From: Histomonas meleagridis
Taxonomy: Eukaryota; Parabasalia; Tritrichomonadida; Dientamoebidae
Direction of reading: 5' to 3'
DNA length: 64,000 bases
NCBI GenBank assembly: GCA_020186115.1
Contig: WSYJ01000175.1
Span: 116,194 to 180,193 of the forward strand
Shown: piece by piece, positions 1 to 9,665 of the stretch
Numbering within the stretch: position 1 is the stretch's first letter
Layout: every line of letters starts with the position of its first letter
Notes under the pieces: generated by a model
Database searches by the model: none
The model's input: the letters and a program-made list of their open reading frames with translations, nothing else
What the model was told of the DNA's origin: nothing
Program-made: the position numbers and the translations under genes

Positions 1-1
1 G

Positions 2-2050
2 GATTATGCATTAATATATAAAGGAGAATATTTTGAAAAAGTAAAAAATTATGTTCAAAATATTCATATTAATAATTGGCCATTAGATGATAAGTTAATG
101 AAAAAATCATTGGTCGAATTCCTCGAGAAAATTGATTTTAAGATAAAATTAAATAATTTGGATAAGATTGACTTGAAACATTGGAAATTTATTATCAAGA
201 ATAAACAATTTTTTGATGTTTCTGAATTAAATCAATTTATTTCAGAACATATTTCATTATTTTATAAAATTAACATAACAAATATATATCAAATTAATGA
301 TAATACTAAAAAATATATATTTAATGAAATAAAAGATATAACAAAAGTTTCAACAATTAGAACATTTGTTGATTCTGGAGAATTTGTTAAAGAAAATATT
401 CTTTTAACAAATTATTTCGATTATTCTAATAATAAAATATCAGATGAATTATTTAATAAATATTTAACATATTCATTAGAAATTAAATCAATAAAATTAT
501 TAAAATCGTTATTAAAATATGCGCAAAAGTTTTCTATTTCATATAATATAACTGATAATTCAATGTTTTTCACACCTGAAATCATTGATTATACATTAAT
601 TTCATTATCTAAATATAAATCGATTGATAATATTCCTAAAAATCTTTTAAATAAACTTGAAGAATATATTAATAAACCAATAACAAAAGAAATAATATTT
701 GATAAAGATCCATCAATTTCACGAATATCTAAAATCGATCCGACGTATTTCATACATTATTTATATGAATTTGAGGATTTTAAAGCTAATCGACTTATGA
801 AACTTATAAAGATAATGAATTTTGTGTTGTTTCCAACGAATGAACTTTTGGGTATAATAAAACATTACATTGGTTTATATAACCAATTAACATCGCAAAA
901 GAAAAAAGCGATTTTTTTAAGATTTATATATTCGTCGTTAGTTAATTTACATATTCGTAAACAAAAACAATCATTAAATCAATTAATATTAATTTTGGAT
1001 GAATTCTTTCCGATTTTTATTAAAGATATTTCATCAATAATTTATTTAGAGATTTCATTATTATTACAATTTTTAATTTTATATTCGAATAATTTAAATG
1101 TTTATAATAATTTCTTTAACATTATAAATAGTAAAACATTTTTGTTTAAATATTTTTTGAACCATTTTACTAATTTATATATAACACGTGCAAAACAAAC
1201 TACATATTCTTCATTAATAATAAAAAATATTAAACAAATTTTTAATATTAATTTGCCTTCGTTAAATAATATCGCATTTAAATCTATAAAATGTTTCTTA
1301 AATGTCGAAATGTTTTCATACATAAAAAGTATTTTAATAAATGAAGTTCCAAATAATTTTTCGATATATAAAAATGACTTTCAAATCGGGCCTTCGATTG
1401 TTTATATATATTTAACTATTTTAACGAATAATCAAATGTTTGATAATGTACAACTTCAAATATTTTTCGATATAATAAACAATTTGTTTAATAATAATAA
1501 AATTCCAATATATCAAATTAGTTTTCCAATGATTCCAAAACTTTCGATTTTTGATATAAATTTATTTGATAACATTTTTAAACTTAATTTTTGTAATTCG
1601 TTGATCATAAATACTATAGTTAACACATTTTACTCATTACAAAGTCAAATAAAAAATACAGAAAGATTAAAAACATTGCAAATTAATACAATGAAATGTT
1701 TCATTGATTACTATTTAAAGTTCCCTTCGATCGAAGGAACAAAGTTTTTGTTCAATGTCGTTCGATTGAATAATGAGCCGATTTCTTTCGTGTTCTCGAA
1801 ATTGGTCTCCGAAACTGATAATTTCGTCGTTTTGTTTGTCGCGTTAAAACTTATTTTCGATGAGTTCAATGCGAAACAAAAAGAATACGCGAAATCAGTG
1901 ATAAAAAAGGCAGAAATAAAAATGCTGTCGAGGAAAATGGCAATGGAATACTTCTTGTGCGATGATGTTGACGTCAGGAAATATTTTGTTATCGCTGCTG
2001 CAGAAAGTGATAATAGCGATGAGATATCAGAACTTAGTAAAATTATTTGA
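2..2050 (+). CDS. Large helical protein of unknown function, 5' partial
   Basis: The reading frame is already open at base 2 and has no stop up to 2050, so the gene starts to the left of the window. The first internal Met is at 98, but the frame upstream of it (about 32 codons) is open and of the same composition. About 680 residues are visible. They are rich in Ile, Leu, Asn and Lys with many short amphipathic segments, which suggests an alpha-helical solenoid (inferred only). I see no signal peptide, membrane segment or catalytic motif. The 3' part (about 1720-2000) has more G+C and looks better conserved in codon use. I do not recognise the family. Confidence 0.7.
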   Translation, partial: DYALIYKGEYFEKVKNYVQNIHINNWPLDDKLMKKSLVEFLEKIDFKIKLNNLDKIDLKHWKFIIKNKQFFDVSELNQFISEHISLFYKINITNIYQINDNTKKYIFNEIKDITKVSTIRTFVDSGEFVKENILLTNYFDYSNNKISDELFNKYLTYSLEIKSIKLLKSLLKYAQKFSISYNITDNSMFFTPEIIDYTLISLSKYKSIDNIPKNLLNKLEEYINKPITKEIIFDKDPSISRISKIDPTYFIHYLYEFEDFKANRLMKLIKIMNFVLFPTNELLGIIKHYIGLYNQLTSQKKKAIFLRFIYSSLVNLHIRKQKQSLNQLILILDEFFPIFIKDISSIIYLEISLLLQFLILYSNNLNVYNNFFNIINSKTFLFKYFLNHFTNLYITRAKQTTYSSLIIKNIKQIFNINLPSLNNIAFKSIKCFLNVEMFSYIKSILINEVPNNFSIYKNDFQIGPSIVYIYLTILTNNQMFDNVQLQIFFDIINNLFNNNKIPIYQISFPMIPKLSIFDINLFDNIFKLNFCNSLIINTIVNTFYSLQSQIKNTERLKTLQINTMKCFIDYYLKFPSIEGTKFLFNVVRLNNEPISFVFSKLVSETDNFVVLFVALKLIFDEFNAKQKEYAKSVIKKAEIKMLSRKMAMEYFLCDDVDVRKYFVIAAAESDNSDEISELSKII

Positions 2051-2452
2051 TATGTTTTAATATATTTTTATTTTAATGCGAATGAAATTTGTATATTTTT
2101 CATATAAATGATTTTCATATAAAATGATCTTTAAAGATGTTTCTATGAGCACGAAATTTTCATTTTAATTTATAAAAACTAAAAACCAGATTTTAAACAT
2201 TTAAGGATAATTTCCGCAAAATGAATTTATCAAATTACACATAAATTTATGCGTTTTGCTGAACAAGACGTCTAACAGTTGAAACAAGAGTAAATCCTTT
2301 GTATTTCCTCGATGTTGCATTTGTTATTTCATTTTTATCTTATGTCGTGATGTTAACTTTGCTTCGAAGTAGTTATAATACATTTTAAAGTTTACAACGA
2401 AATTTTTATTTTTAAATCATGAAATAATGAAAAATTTACATAAAATAGATAT
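2051..2452. other. Intergenic, no gene seen
   Basis: About 400 bases of AT-rich sequence between the 3' ends of the left-edge gene and the RING gene. It holds only short repeated phrases such as 'tttcatataaa' near 2098-2120. I see no ORF, RNA gene or strong palindrome. Confidence 0.5.
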
Positions 2453-3166
2453 TCAGACCTGTTCTTCATCAGAGAATTCTATCAATTCGGTCACGTTCGC
2501 ACGGCAAACTGGACAATGAGATGAAAGAGTTGAAAATCGCACACTGCATTCTTTGCACATGCAACAGTGACGACATGGAAATGCAATCACTGTAGCTCTC
2601 TGAGAACAACAAATGATACAAAGACCTTCAGAAGAAGCATCATCGCCATCTATGCCTTCTTGTTTGTATACTTTGGAAATTGTGGAAATAACCCCATTAA
2701 TGACAATTTTGTCGTTCTTCACAGACGGGGTTGAATGTGGTGTTGATTGTAGTGTATAAATTCGACAAGTTACCCCATGCCAAGAATCAAAATCAAATTT
2801 GATTGTAAAATTATCTTCATTTGGTTTATCAAATATTTGTGTGTGATCAGTGCTAGCATCATAGTGATGGCTTTCAGAAGAGTTCTCGGTTTGAAGAGTT
2901 ATTATTCCTTCACATGATGAAGAAAATGAAACTGTAATTGTAGAATCATCATTAAAGGATACTGGATCAGGGCTTAATGCTGCGGGTACTGAAATATGTG
3001 AAGTTGCTACTTTTCGAATTGGAATAGTTGGAACTTCACCAACTTCTTGTCGAAATTGTTCATTAATAGCTGCATTTATAGCATTTATAGCTTCAGGACG
3101 TTGTATTGGACCATAATATGAATGCCAAATTGGGCCTTGATAAGGAATACACAAAGAGCACCCCAT
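2453..3166 (-). CDS. RING-finger E3 ubiquitin ligase, MGRN1/LOG2-like
   Basis: Predicted 237-residue E3 ligase. The C-terminal RING (about residues 181-223) has C-x2-C, an HCCMC block and a final CPVC pair, in the compact form seen in Mahogunin (MGRN1) and plant LOG2/LUL ligases. The middle (about 60-165) is beta-rich and could correspond to the substrate-side domain that precedes the RING in that family (inference). The N-terminus MGCSLC is a likely N-myristoylation plus palmitoylation signal, and MGRN1 proteins are also myristoylated, so it probably sits on endomembranes or the plasma membrane. It is transcribed divergently from the F-box gene; the two ATGs are 57 bases apart, sharing one promoter. 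ATG start confirmed at 3166-3164. Confidence 0.8.
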   Translation of the reverse strand: MGCSLCIPYQGPIWHSYYGPIQRPEAINAINAAINEQFRQEVGEVPTIPIRKVATSHISVPAALSPDPVSFNDDSTITVSFSSSCEGIITLQTENSSESHHYDASTDHTQIFDKPNEDNFTIKFDFDSWHGVTCRIYTLQSTPHSTPSVKNDKIVINGVISTISKVYKQEGIDGDDASSEGLCIICCSQRATVIAFPCRHCCMCKECSVRFSTLSSHCPVCRANVTELIEFSDEEQV

Positions 3167-3187
3167 CTAAGCTCCAACTTAATGAAG

Positions 3188-3211
3188 AAAACGTTTTTTA
3201 AACGAACGTTA
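3188..3211. promoter_or_regulatory. Shared divergent promoter with three AACG/CGTT cores
   Basis: The 57-base gap between the RING and F-box start codons contains AAACG, AAACGAACGTT and a short TCAAAATT stretch just before the F-box ATG. The AACG/CGTT core recurs upstream of many other genes here and resembles Trichomonas Myb recognition elements. Role inferred from position. Confidence 0.45.
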
Positions 3212-3223
3212 AAAATCAAAATT

Positions 3224-4663
3224 ATGGAAAACAATGAAATAACAGACGATTTCCATCCTTTTCTTATAGAAGTAAATAATATATCATTTGATGAAATTAG
3301 TGATGAAATTTTACTTTTGATTTTATCCAATCTTCCCTTAAATAAATTAGCAATTCTTAGTTGTACTTCAAAACGAATGCATCGCCTTTGTCACACTCCG
3401 CAACTTTGGTCATCGATTCATATAACTGATGCTAAATCATTACTTACACCATTTTCAATATTTGTTTTATGTGGCAAAGGTCGGTTTATACAAAATCTAT
3501 CCATTGACTTACGGCATAACGATATTACTGATGCTGTTCTTTTTTGCCTTGCTTCTTCATGTACATCTTTAGTTTCACTTTCATTATATAAACGGGAAGA
3601 TTCCATTCTTTCCACCACTCGTATTAACACCTTTCCAGTTGATGTTTTATTTCACTTTCTTTCTAGCTCCAAATTCATTCGATCATTAACCTTTACAGAT
3701 TCAGTTTTTATTGATGATTCACATCTTGTCAAACTCCTTCCTCGTCTTCAAATGATACAAGAAATCAATCTTTCTGGGTGTAGTTCCATCACGGATTCCA
3801 TTCTAATCCGACTTTCACAACAATGTCCCTCATTACAAATCCTTGACATCTCTCGACTTTCCATCACAGGTCGCTGTCTTGAGTCTCTTTTTCGATATTG
3901 TTCATATCTACGTGTTCTTCGTGCCAATTATTGCCTAAGTTTTCAAAGTGATTCATTTGATGTGATTCCAATTGATTGTCTTAATCAACTTACCGAACTA
4001 TCAATAGTTCAAACGCCTGTTAGTTTAGAGCAAGCGCTTAACTTCTGCACAAGTTTACGTGCGCTACTTGCAACGGAAAGTCTTCACGACTCCATTTTGA
4101 TACCATTTCTAATACGTAACCATTCGCTCGAAGTGTTACACATGGGCGTTGGCTGCCGTGTTACAATATCATCACTTCTAACGGCATTACAAACATGTGG
4201 GCCGACATTACAATCGTTAACATTTCATCCATTTAAAGAATTTGGAATTCCGTCGGATGAAACAATTCGAATCATATGCGAAAGATGTCCGCGTTTACGG
4301 AATCTTTCGTTTGCATGTTCAAGAGAAATATCGACGTTTTGGGTAATACAATTGTTGGATAGATTAAAAATAGAAACTTTAGCATTGTTCGGTTGGGAAA
4401 ATGCAAATTCTTCAACTTTAAGAATAATTTCCCAACACGTTAAATATCTAAAAGTGTTTTGTACTTCCGAATGTGTAAAAGTTACTGCAAATGGAATTGT
4501 GGACTTCGTATCCAATTGTCCGTCTTTGGAAACAGTAAAGTTCAATGAGACTGGTGCAAACGTGGGACAAGATGGAAGACTTGACCCAATTGTCGTACAA
4601 GAAATACGAAAGTTGTTCCCTGAGGCAATGGAAACGACGCCTGGAACAATTGTGCTTAAGTAA
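3224..4663 (+). CDS. F-box / leucine-rich repeat protein (FBXL-type)
   Basis: Putative substrate receptor of an SCF (Skp1-cullin-F-box) ubiquitin ligase, about 479 residues. An F-box lies at about residues 20-65 (FDEISDEILLLILSNLP then a CTSKRMHRL...LW stretch), which would bind Skp1. The rest is a run of AMN1/FBXL-type leucine-rich repeats, recognisable by phrases such as LQEINLSGCSSITD, LQILDISRLSITG and LRNLSFACSREIS; these normally form the substrate-binding solenoid. I place the start at 3224 rather than at the upstream in-frame ATGs (3122, 3182), because 3122 lies inside the divergent RING gene and the shared promoter would otherwise be coding. The substrate cannot be guessed. Confidence 0.85.
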   Translation: MENNEITDDFHPFLIEVNNISFDEISDEILLLILSNLPLNKLAILSCTSKRMHRLCHTPQLWSSIHITDAKSLLTPFSIFVLCGKGRFIQNLSIDLRHNDITDAVLFCLASSCTSLVSLSLYKREDSILSTTRINTFPVDVLFHFLSSSKFIRSLTFTDSVFIDDSHLVKLLPRLQMIQEINLSGCSSITDSILIRLSQQCPSLQILDISRLSITGRCLESLFRYCSYLRVLRANYCLSFQSDSFDVIPIDCLNQLTELSIVQTPVSLEQALNFCTSLRALLATESLHDSILIPFLIRNHSLEVLHMGVGCRVTISSLLTALQTCGPTLQSLTFHPFKEFGIPSDETIRIICERCPRLRNLSFACSREISTFWVIQLLDRLKIETLALFGWENANSSTLRIISQHVKYLKVFCTSECVKVTANGIVDFVSNCPSLETVKFNETGANVGQDGRLDPIVVQEIRKLFPEAMETTPGTIVLK

Positions 4664-4776
4664 TGTGCGTGGGAGTTTTTGTTTGTTTAAATAAAAATAA
4701 AAAACATCAAAAATTTAAAGAATTGAAACGAATCGTTATGATGGGGCACCCCATTCATTTTTGGCTTTAAGCAAAA

Positions 4777-5679
4777 ATGTCAAATGATGATGCAAAAATT
4801 GCAAGCATAGATTCCAAGTCTCCAAATATTTATCTTGAATTAAGTGCTCAATTAGAACATATTATATTTGATTTAACTCAAGAAAATCTTGAATTGTCAT
4901 TTGAAAAAACAATGGAACTATTTGATCAAAATTATCCATATACATCTAATTTATTAATAAGTAATTTAATTTATGAAGCATTTTGTTCACATAATGATAA
5001 AATTTATATATATTTAAATTTCTTAGAAAAAATGAATTCATTTAACCAAGAAATTGTTGAAATTTTCAGCAAGCACATATCTGTAATTGACTCACAAGAA
5101 TCATATTATTTAATTTATCAAATGATAAAACGAAATTTAATTGACGCAAGCATTACTAAAAACATTAAAACTAAATATTTCGCACAATATAAAACAGAAG
5201 AAGAGAATAAAGAAAGAAATTTTGTATTTCCTTCAGAAGGAATTTTTTTAACTAATTATGAAGAACTTTCAAAGAATGGTTGGGAACTTCATAAGAAATT
5301 CATTGAAGAAGGACATAATCCCGATGAAATTGCGAAAATAATTCGAAATGATGAAATCGAAAAACTTCAAGAAATATCATCACAAAATAATTTTGATTTT
5401 AATCAAATAATTGAACCATCACTTTATGAAAGATGTGATTTTATTAATCAGTTTGGCATATCATTAATTGATTATGCAGCATTTTTTTCTTCTGTTAAAT
5501 GTTTTAAATATTTACTTATGAATAATGCGAATGTAAAGAATGCAGGTAAATATGCAGTTGCAGGCGGAAATATTGAAATTATTCATTTATGTGAACAAAA
5601 CCATTCATCATTTGAAGATGCATATGAAGCAGCAATCCAATTCCATAAAAATGATTTTTTTTTTATATATTTACGATAA
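4777..5679 (+). CDS. DUF3447-ankyrin protein, head segment, ends at a frameshift
   Basis: N-terminal 300 residues of a trichomonad DUF3447/ankyrin protein. The DUF3447 signature is clear at about residues 228-300 (SLIDYAAFFSSVKCFKYLL, then GKYAVAGGNIEIIHL). The upstream 220 residues match the heads of the other DUF3447 loci in this window, for example the block with EELSKNGWELHKKFIEEGHNP. The frame ends early at 5679 because a run of ten T (5655-5664) is one T longer than would keep the frame; the protein clearly resumes in another frame after the run. The extra T is either a real lesion or a homopolymer sequencing error. A GGGGCACCCC palindrome and AACG core lie 25-50 bases upstream. Molecular function unknown; ankyrin regions usually bind proteins. 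Confidence 0.8.
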   Translation: MSNDDAKIASIDSKSPNIYLELSAQLEHIIFDLTQENLELSFEKTMELFDQNYPYTSNLLISNLIYEAFCSHNDKIYIYLNFLEKMNSFNQEIVEIFSKHISVIDSQESYYLIYQMIKRNLIDASITKNIKTKYFAQYKTEEENKERNFVFPSEGIFLTNYEELSKNGWELHKKFIEEGHNPDEIAKIIRNDEIEKLQEISSQNNFDFNQIIEPSLYERCDFINQFGISLIDYAAFFSSVKCFKYLLMNNANVKNAGKYAVAGGNIEIIHLCEQNHSSFEDAYEAAIQFHKNDFFFIYLR

Positions 5680-5998
5680 TAAGATTGAAGAAATTAATGA
5701 TTTGGAAGAATTAGGAAAAATATGTGTTTCTCATAATAATTATACAATATTTACATATTTACTTAATAAAGGAATGAAAATTAATGAAAATATTATTGAT
5801 GAATCTGCAAGAATTGGAAATTTGTTTCTTACAAAAAATTTCATTGAAGAAATTCAAATTCCAAAAGACATATTGATTAGATCAATAGAATCAAGAAATG
5901 TTGAACTTGTTAAATATGTTCTTGAACAGAAAGGATTTGATATTAATTCTCAAGATATCTTGAATTTGTTTTGTTTCAAATTTATTTTAATAATTTGA
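5665..5998 (+). pseudogene. Continuation of the DUF3447-ankyrin head after the T-run frameshift
   Basis: After the ten-T run, the same protein continues in a shifted frame: a YDNKIEEINDLEELGK block followed by ankyrin-like phrases (NIIDESARIGNLFLTKNFIEE, NVELVKYVLEQKGFDINSQD). It ends in a hydrophobic stretch FCFKFILII and a TGA at 5998. The same hydrophobic tail plus stop ends the ankyrin frame of most units in the arrays, so this stop is the first of the regular spacers and not a random lesion. Counted with the array downstream, the locus runs from 4777 to a plausible true stop at 8506. Confidence 0.65.
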
Positions 5999-8506
5999 AA
6001 TTACAAAACAATATTTGGAAATTATTTTAATTATTTGAAACAGCACTCATTTATGCATCTAAATTAGGTCACATAGAAATAGTTAAAATACTTCTTGAAC
6101 AAAAAGGAATTAATATTAAAGCTAAAGATATTTATTAGTTTGATATAATATTTTATTTAATTATTTTATATTTGAAATTATTATTTGAAAATTATCTAAA
6201 TTATTTGAAACAGCACTTATGAACGCATCTTCAAAAGGTCATACTGAAATCGTGAAATTACTTCTAGAGCATGGAAAATTTGATATAAATGATATAGATA
6301 TTTATTTGTTTTTTATATTATTTATTGTAATTATTTAATATTTCAAAGTAATATTTGGAAATTATTTAACATATTTGAAACAGTTCTTATTTTAGCATCT
6401 AGAAATGATCATAAAGAAGTGGTTAAATTACTTCTTGAACAAAAAGGAATTGATATTAATGCTAAAGATATTTATTTGTTATATTTGACATTTATTTTAA
6501 TAATCTGATATTTGATAATAATATTTGGAGATTAATAATATTATTTTTATCAGCACTTATGATAGCATCTAAAAGTGGTCATTCAGAAATAGTTAAATTA
6601 CTACTTGAAAAAAAAGAAATTGATATTAATGCCAAAGGTATATAAATATTTGATTTGATATTTGTTACAATAGTTTAACATTTCATAATAATATTTGGTG
6701 ATCAATTATAATATTTTTTACATCACTTATATTCGCATCTTGTAATGGTAATACAAATATAGTTAAACTACTTCTTGATCAAGAAGGAATTGATATTAAT
6801 GCTAAAGATATTTAAATATTTGATCTGATATTAATTTTAACAATTTGATGTTTCACAAAAATATTTAGAAATCATTCAAATTACTTGAGACATCACTTAT
6901 CAAAGCAACTTATAATGGTAACTTAGATACTGTTCGATTACTTCTTGAGCAAGATAATATTGATGTCAATGCAAAAGATATTAATTTGTTTTATTTTCTA
7001 TTTATTTTGAGAATTTAATGTTTTAGAATAATATTTGGATTTTATGAAAATTATTTTATACAGCAATTATGCATGCATCTGAAAGCGGTGAAATAGAAAT
7101 ATTTAAGTTGCTTCTTGCGAATAAGAACGTTGATATCAATTGTAAAGACATTTGTTTGTCTTATTTTATATTTGTTATGATGATATGAATTTTCAAAATA
7201 ATATTTGGAAATTATTTAAATTATTTAATACACCACTCATGTATGCATCTAGAGAAGGTTATATAGAAATTGTAAAAATACTTCTTATACAAGAAAAAAT
7301 TGATGTTAATACAAAAAATTTTTATTTGTTTTGTTTAGATTTCATAATAATAATTTGAAATTCCAAAATAATATTTGGAAATTATATAAAATATTTTATA
7401 CAGCACTTATGTATGCATCTTATAATGGGTATTTAGAAATAGCTAAATTACTTCTTACGCAAAAAGGAATTGATTTTAATGCGAAAGATATTTGTTTTTT
7501 TGATTAAATATTTGATTTAATGATTTGAATTTTCAAAATAAAATTTGGAAATTATGAAAAATATTTAACACAGCACTTATGCATGCATCAGAAAATGATA
7601 AAATAGAAATAGTTAAATTACTTCTTAAACAAAATAAAATTGATATTAATGCAAAAGATTTTTATTTGTTTTGTTTAGAATTTATAAAAAAAATTTAAAA
7701 TTTCAAAATATTGTTTGGAAATTATTTAAATTATTTAAAACAGCACTTATGTTTGCATCTAATGAAGGTTCTATAGAGATAGTTAAATTACTTCTTGAAC
7801 AAGAAGGAATAGATATTAATGCTAAAGATATTTAATTGTATTAAAGACTTATTATAATAATTTAATATTACAAAATATTGTTTGGAAATTATTTAAATTA
7901 TTTAAAACAGCACTTATGTTTGCAGCTAATGAAGGTTCTATAGAGATAGTTAAATTACTTCTTGAACAAGAAGGAATAGATATTAATGCTAAAGATATTT
8001 AATTGTATTATTTAAGACTTATTATAATAATTTAATATTACAAAATATTGTTTGGAAATTATTTAAATTATTTAAAACAGCACTTATGTTGGCATCTATA
8101 GAAGGTTCTATAGAGATAGTTAAATTACTTCTTGAACAAAAAGGTATCAATATTAATGCTAAAGATATTTAATTGTATTATTTAAGACTTATTATATTAA
8201 TTTAATATTTCAAAATAATATTTGGAAATAATTTAAAATATTTTGGACAGCACTTATGTTGGCATCTAAAAATGGTTATACAGAAATAGTTAAATTACTT
8301 CTTGAACAAGAAGGAATAGATATTAATGCTAAAGATATTTAATTGTTTTGTTTAAAATATATTTAAAAAATTAAATATTTTCTCGTAAAATTTAGAAATT
8401 GATTAAAATATTTGATACAGCACTTATTTATGCATCTAAAAAAGGTTACACTGAAATAGTTAAATTAATCAAAGAGAAAAAGAATAGTGAAAATTCTAAT
8501 TGTTGA
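5998..8506 (+). repeat. Ankyrin array 1: about 15 units, 170-bp period, spacer-interrupted
   Basis: Each unit has about 90 nt of ankyrin sequence (consensus TALMYAS..G..EIVKLLLEQ then GIDINAKD) and about 80 nt of AT-rich spacer ending ATATTTGGAAATTATTT. Anchors (the ACA of T-A-L) fall at 6040, 6210, 6380, 6550, 6720, 6890, 7060, 7230, 7400, 7570, 7740, 7907, 8077, 8247 and 8417: every step is 170 bp except one of 167. None of the ankyrin segments has a stop, while about half the spacers have one in the frame of the next unit. The last unit changes from KLLLEQ to KLIKEKKNSENSNC and ends in TGA at 8504-8506, which looks like the true gene end. No consistent GT or AG marks the spacer edges. Confidence 0.8.
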
Positions 8507-8942
8507 AATATATCCAAATAAATAAAAGTATCTTTCTATAATGTTATCCATTTTGAGTCAAAACAATATTGTATAAGCTGTTTTACAAATATTTAATAAG
8601 GGAAAAATATTATTTTAAAGATAATTTGTTCCTTGAGTCCCATTAAGTAAAATTATTATTTGTTTCATTTGTTTACTCATTATATGAAAATAAAAATTAT
8701 TGTATCAGATTCTCATATTAATTTATATAAGCATCACCATATTCTCTTTTCTTTTAAGATTGTATGAAATTTATTTTGATTAAAGATAGATGTTACAAAG
8801 AAATTTTCTAAATAAAATAAACTTATATTTTTACCTTGATTTAAAAATCACACTTGAGGATATGAAAAAATTATAATAGTTAAAATGTTTTATTTTTTAT
8901 TTATTCGTTTTGTTGAAAGGAAATTATAACAAAAGCAATTGT
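8507..8942. other. Intergenic, no gene seen
   Basis: About 435 bases of AT-rich sequence between the end of ankyrin array 1 and the 3' end of the HP1-like gene. Only short ORFs without recognisable content; no strong palindrome or RNA-like structure noticed. Confidence 0.5.
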
Positions 8943-9461
8943 TTAAGAGAAATTGAGATGACTTTCTAAAAATGATGCAAGTTTGAAAGGAGCCCATCTC
9001 CGAACAAGAGAAGATGGAAGTGAAGATGGTTCTGTTTCGCCTTCAAATTTTACAACATAATAAATAATATTACGCGTTGAATCTGTTGTACACCCAAAGA
9101 TTTCTGCTATTGGTCTTTTCTTAATTTTGTTATCCTTGGACTTGACTGTTTTCTTGGGCGTTGGTTTGCTATCTGATTGTTTGGATTTTGATGTTTTTGA
9201 TTTAGGAGATTTTGGAGATGATTTGATACTATTTTCTTTTTGAACTAAAGACTGTTGGTACCTTTTAAGGATATCAGGACATGAAAGATTTGACTCTGGT
9301 TCCCAAGTATTTTCTGAATCTGGGTACCCAACCCACTTTATTAAATAGTACATTTTATTTCCTTTCTTTTTGTGACCTTTAATGTCTTCGACTTTGTATA
9401 CTTCTTCATCACTATCTGAAGACGAAGAAGAAGACATTACGAAGATTTTGGGTAGTCGCAT
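8943..9461 (-). CDS. HP1-like chromodomain / chromoshadow protein
   Basis: Predicted 172-residue heterochromatin protein. A chromodomain lies at about residues 21-70. It contains VYKVEDI and YLIKWVGYPDSENTWEPES, which keep the Tyr/Trp/Tyr positions that form the methyl-lysine cage in HP1. A Lys/Ser/Pro-rich hinge follows (about 75-115), then a C-terminal block (about 116-172: RPIAEIFGCTT...YYVVKFEGE...FLESHLNF) that resembles a chromoshadow domain, the HP1 dimerisation and partner-binding module. An acidic-serine patch (SSSSSSDSDEE) precedes the chromodomain, as in several HP1 proteins. ATG at 9461; a second Met at codon 9 is an alternative start. An AAACGTC motif lies about 20 bases upstream. 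Confidence 0.88.
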   Translation of the reverse strand: MRLPKIFVMSSSSSSDSDEEVYKVEDIKGHKKKGNKMYYLIKWVGYPDSENTWEPESNLSCPDILKRYQQSLVQKENSIKSSPKSPKSKTSKSKQSDSKPTPKKTVKSKDNKIKKRPIAEIFGCTTDSTRNIIYYVVKFEGETEPSSLPSSLVRRWAPFKLASFLESHLNFS

Positions 9462-9476
9462 TTCACATCAAAAGTC

Positions 9477-9483
9477 AAACGTC
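9477..9483 (-). promoter_or_regulatory. GACGTTT motif upstream of HP1-like gene
   Basis: Read on the minus strand the sequence is GACGTTT, 16-22 bases before the ATG. The same heptamer occurs upstream of eS6 (11618-11624). Regulatory role inferred from recurrence. Confidence 0.35.
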
Positions 9484-9665
9484 TTTTTTGCCAGCAAATT
9501 TATTTTTTTCAAAAAATTCCTCAAATAAGAAACGTTTTGGAAATGTGTATCATCACACCAAATGTAGCAACTTACGATTTCACCATAGACACAACTCCAA
9601 AAATCTTGACAAAATGAGATGGATCATCAATTAATTTTAAAAAAAATCACTGTTAACATACAATT

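Noticed and set aside
5998-8506. Ordinary GT-AG introns between ankyrin units
   Set aside because: Spacer starts (mostly ATATTT, once GTATAT) and ends (ACAG, ACAT, ACAC) are not consistent, and at least one spacer has no AG near its end. In addition, the ACA before CACTT is better explained as a conserved Thr codon. Unusual splicing remains possible.
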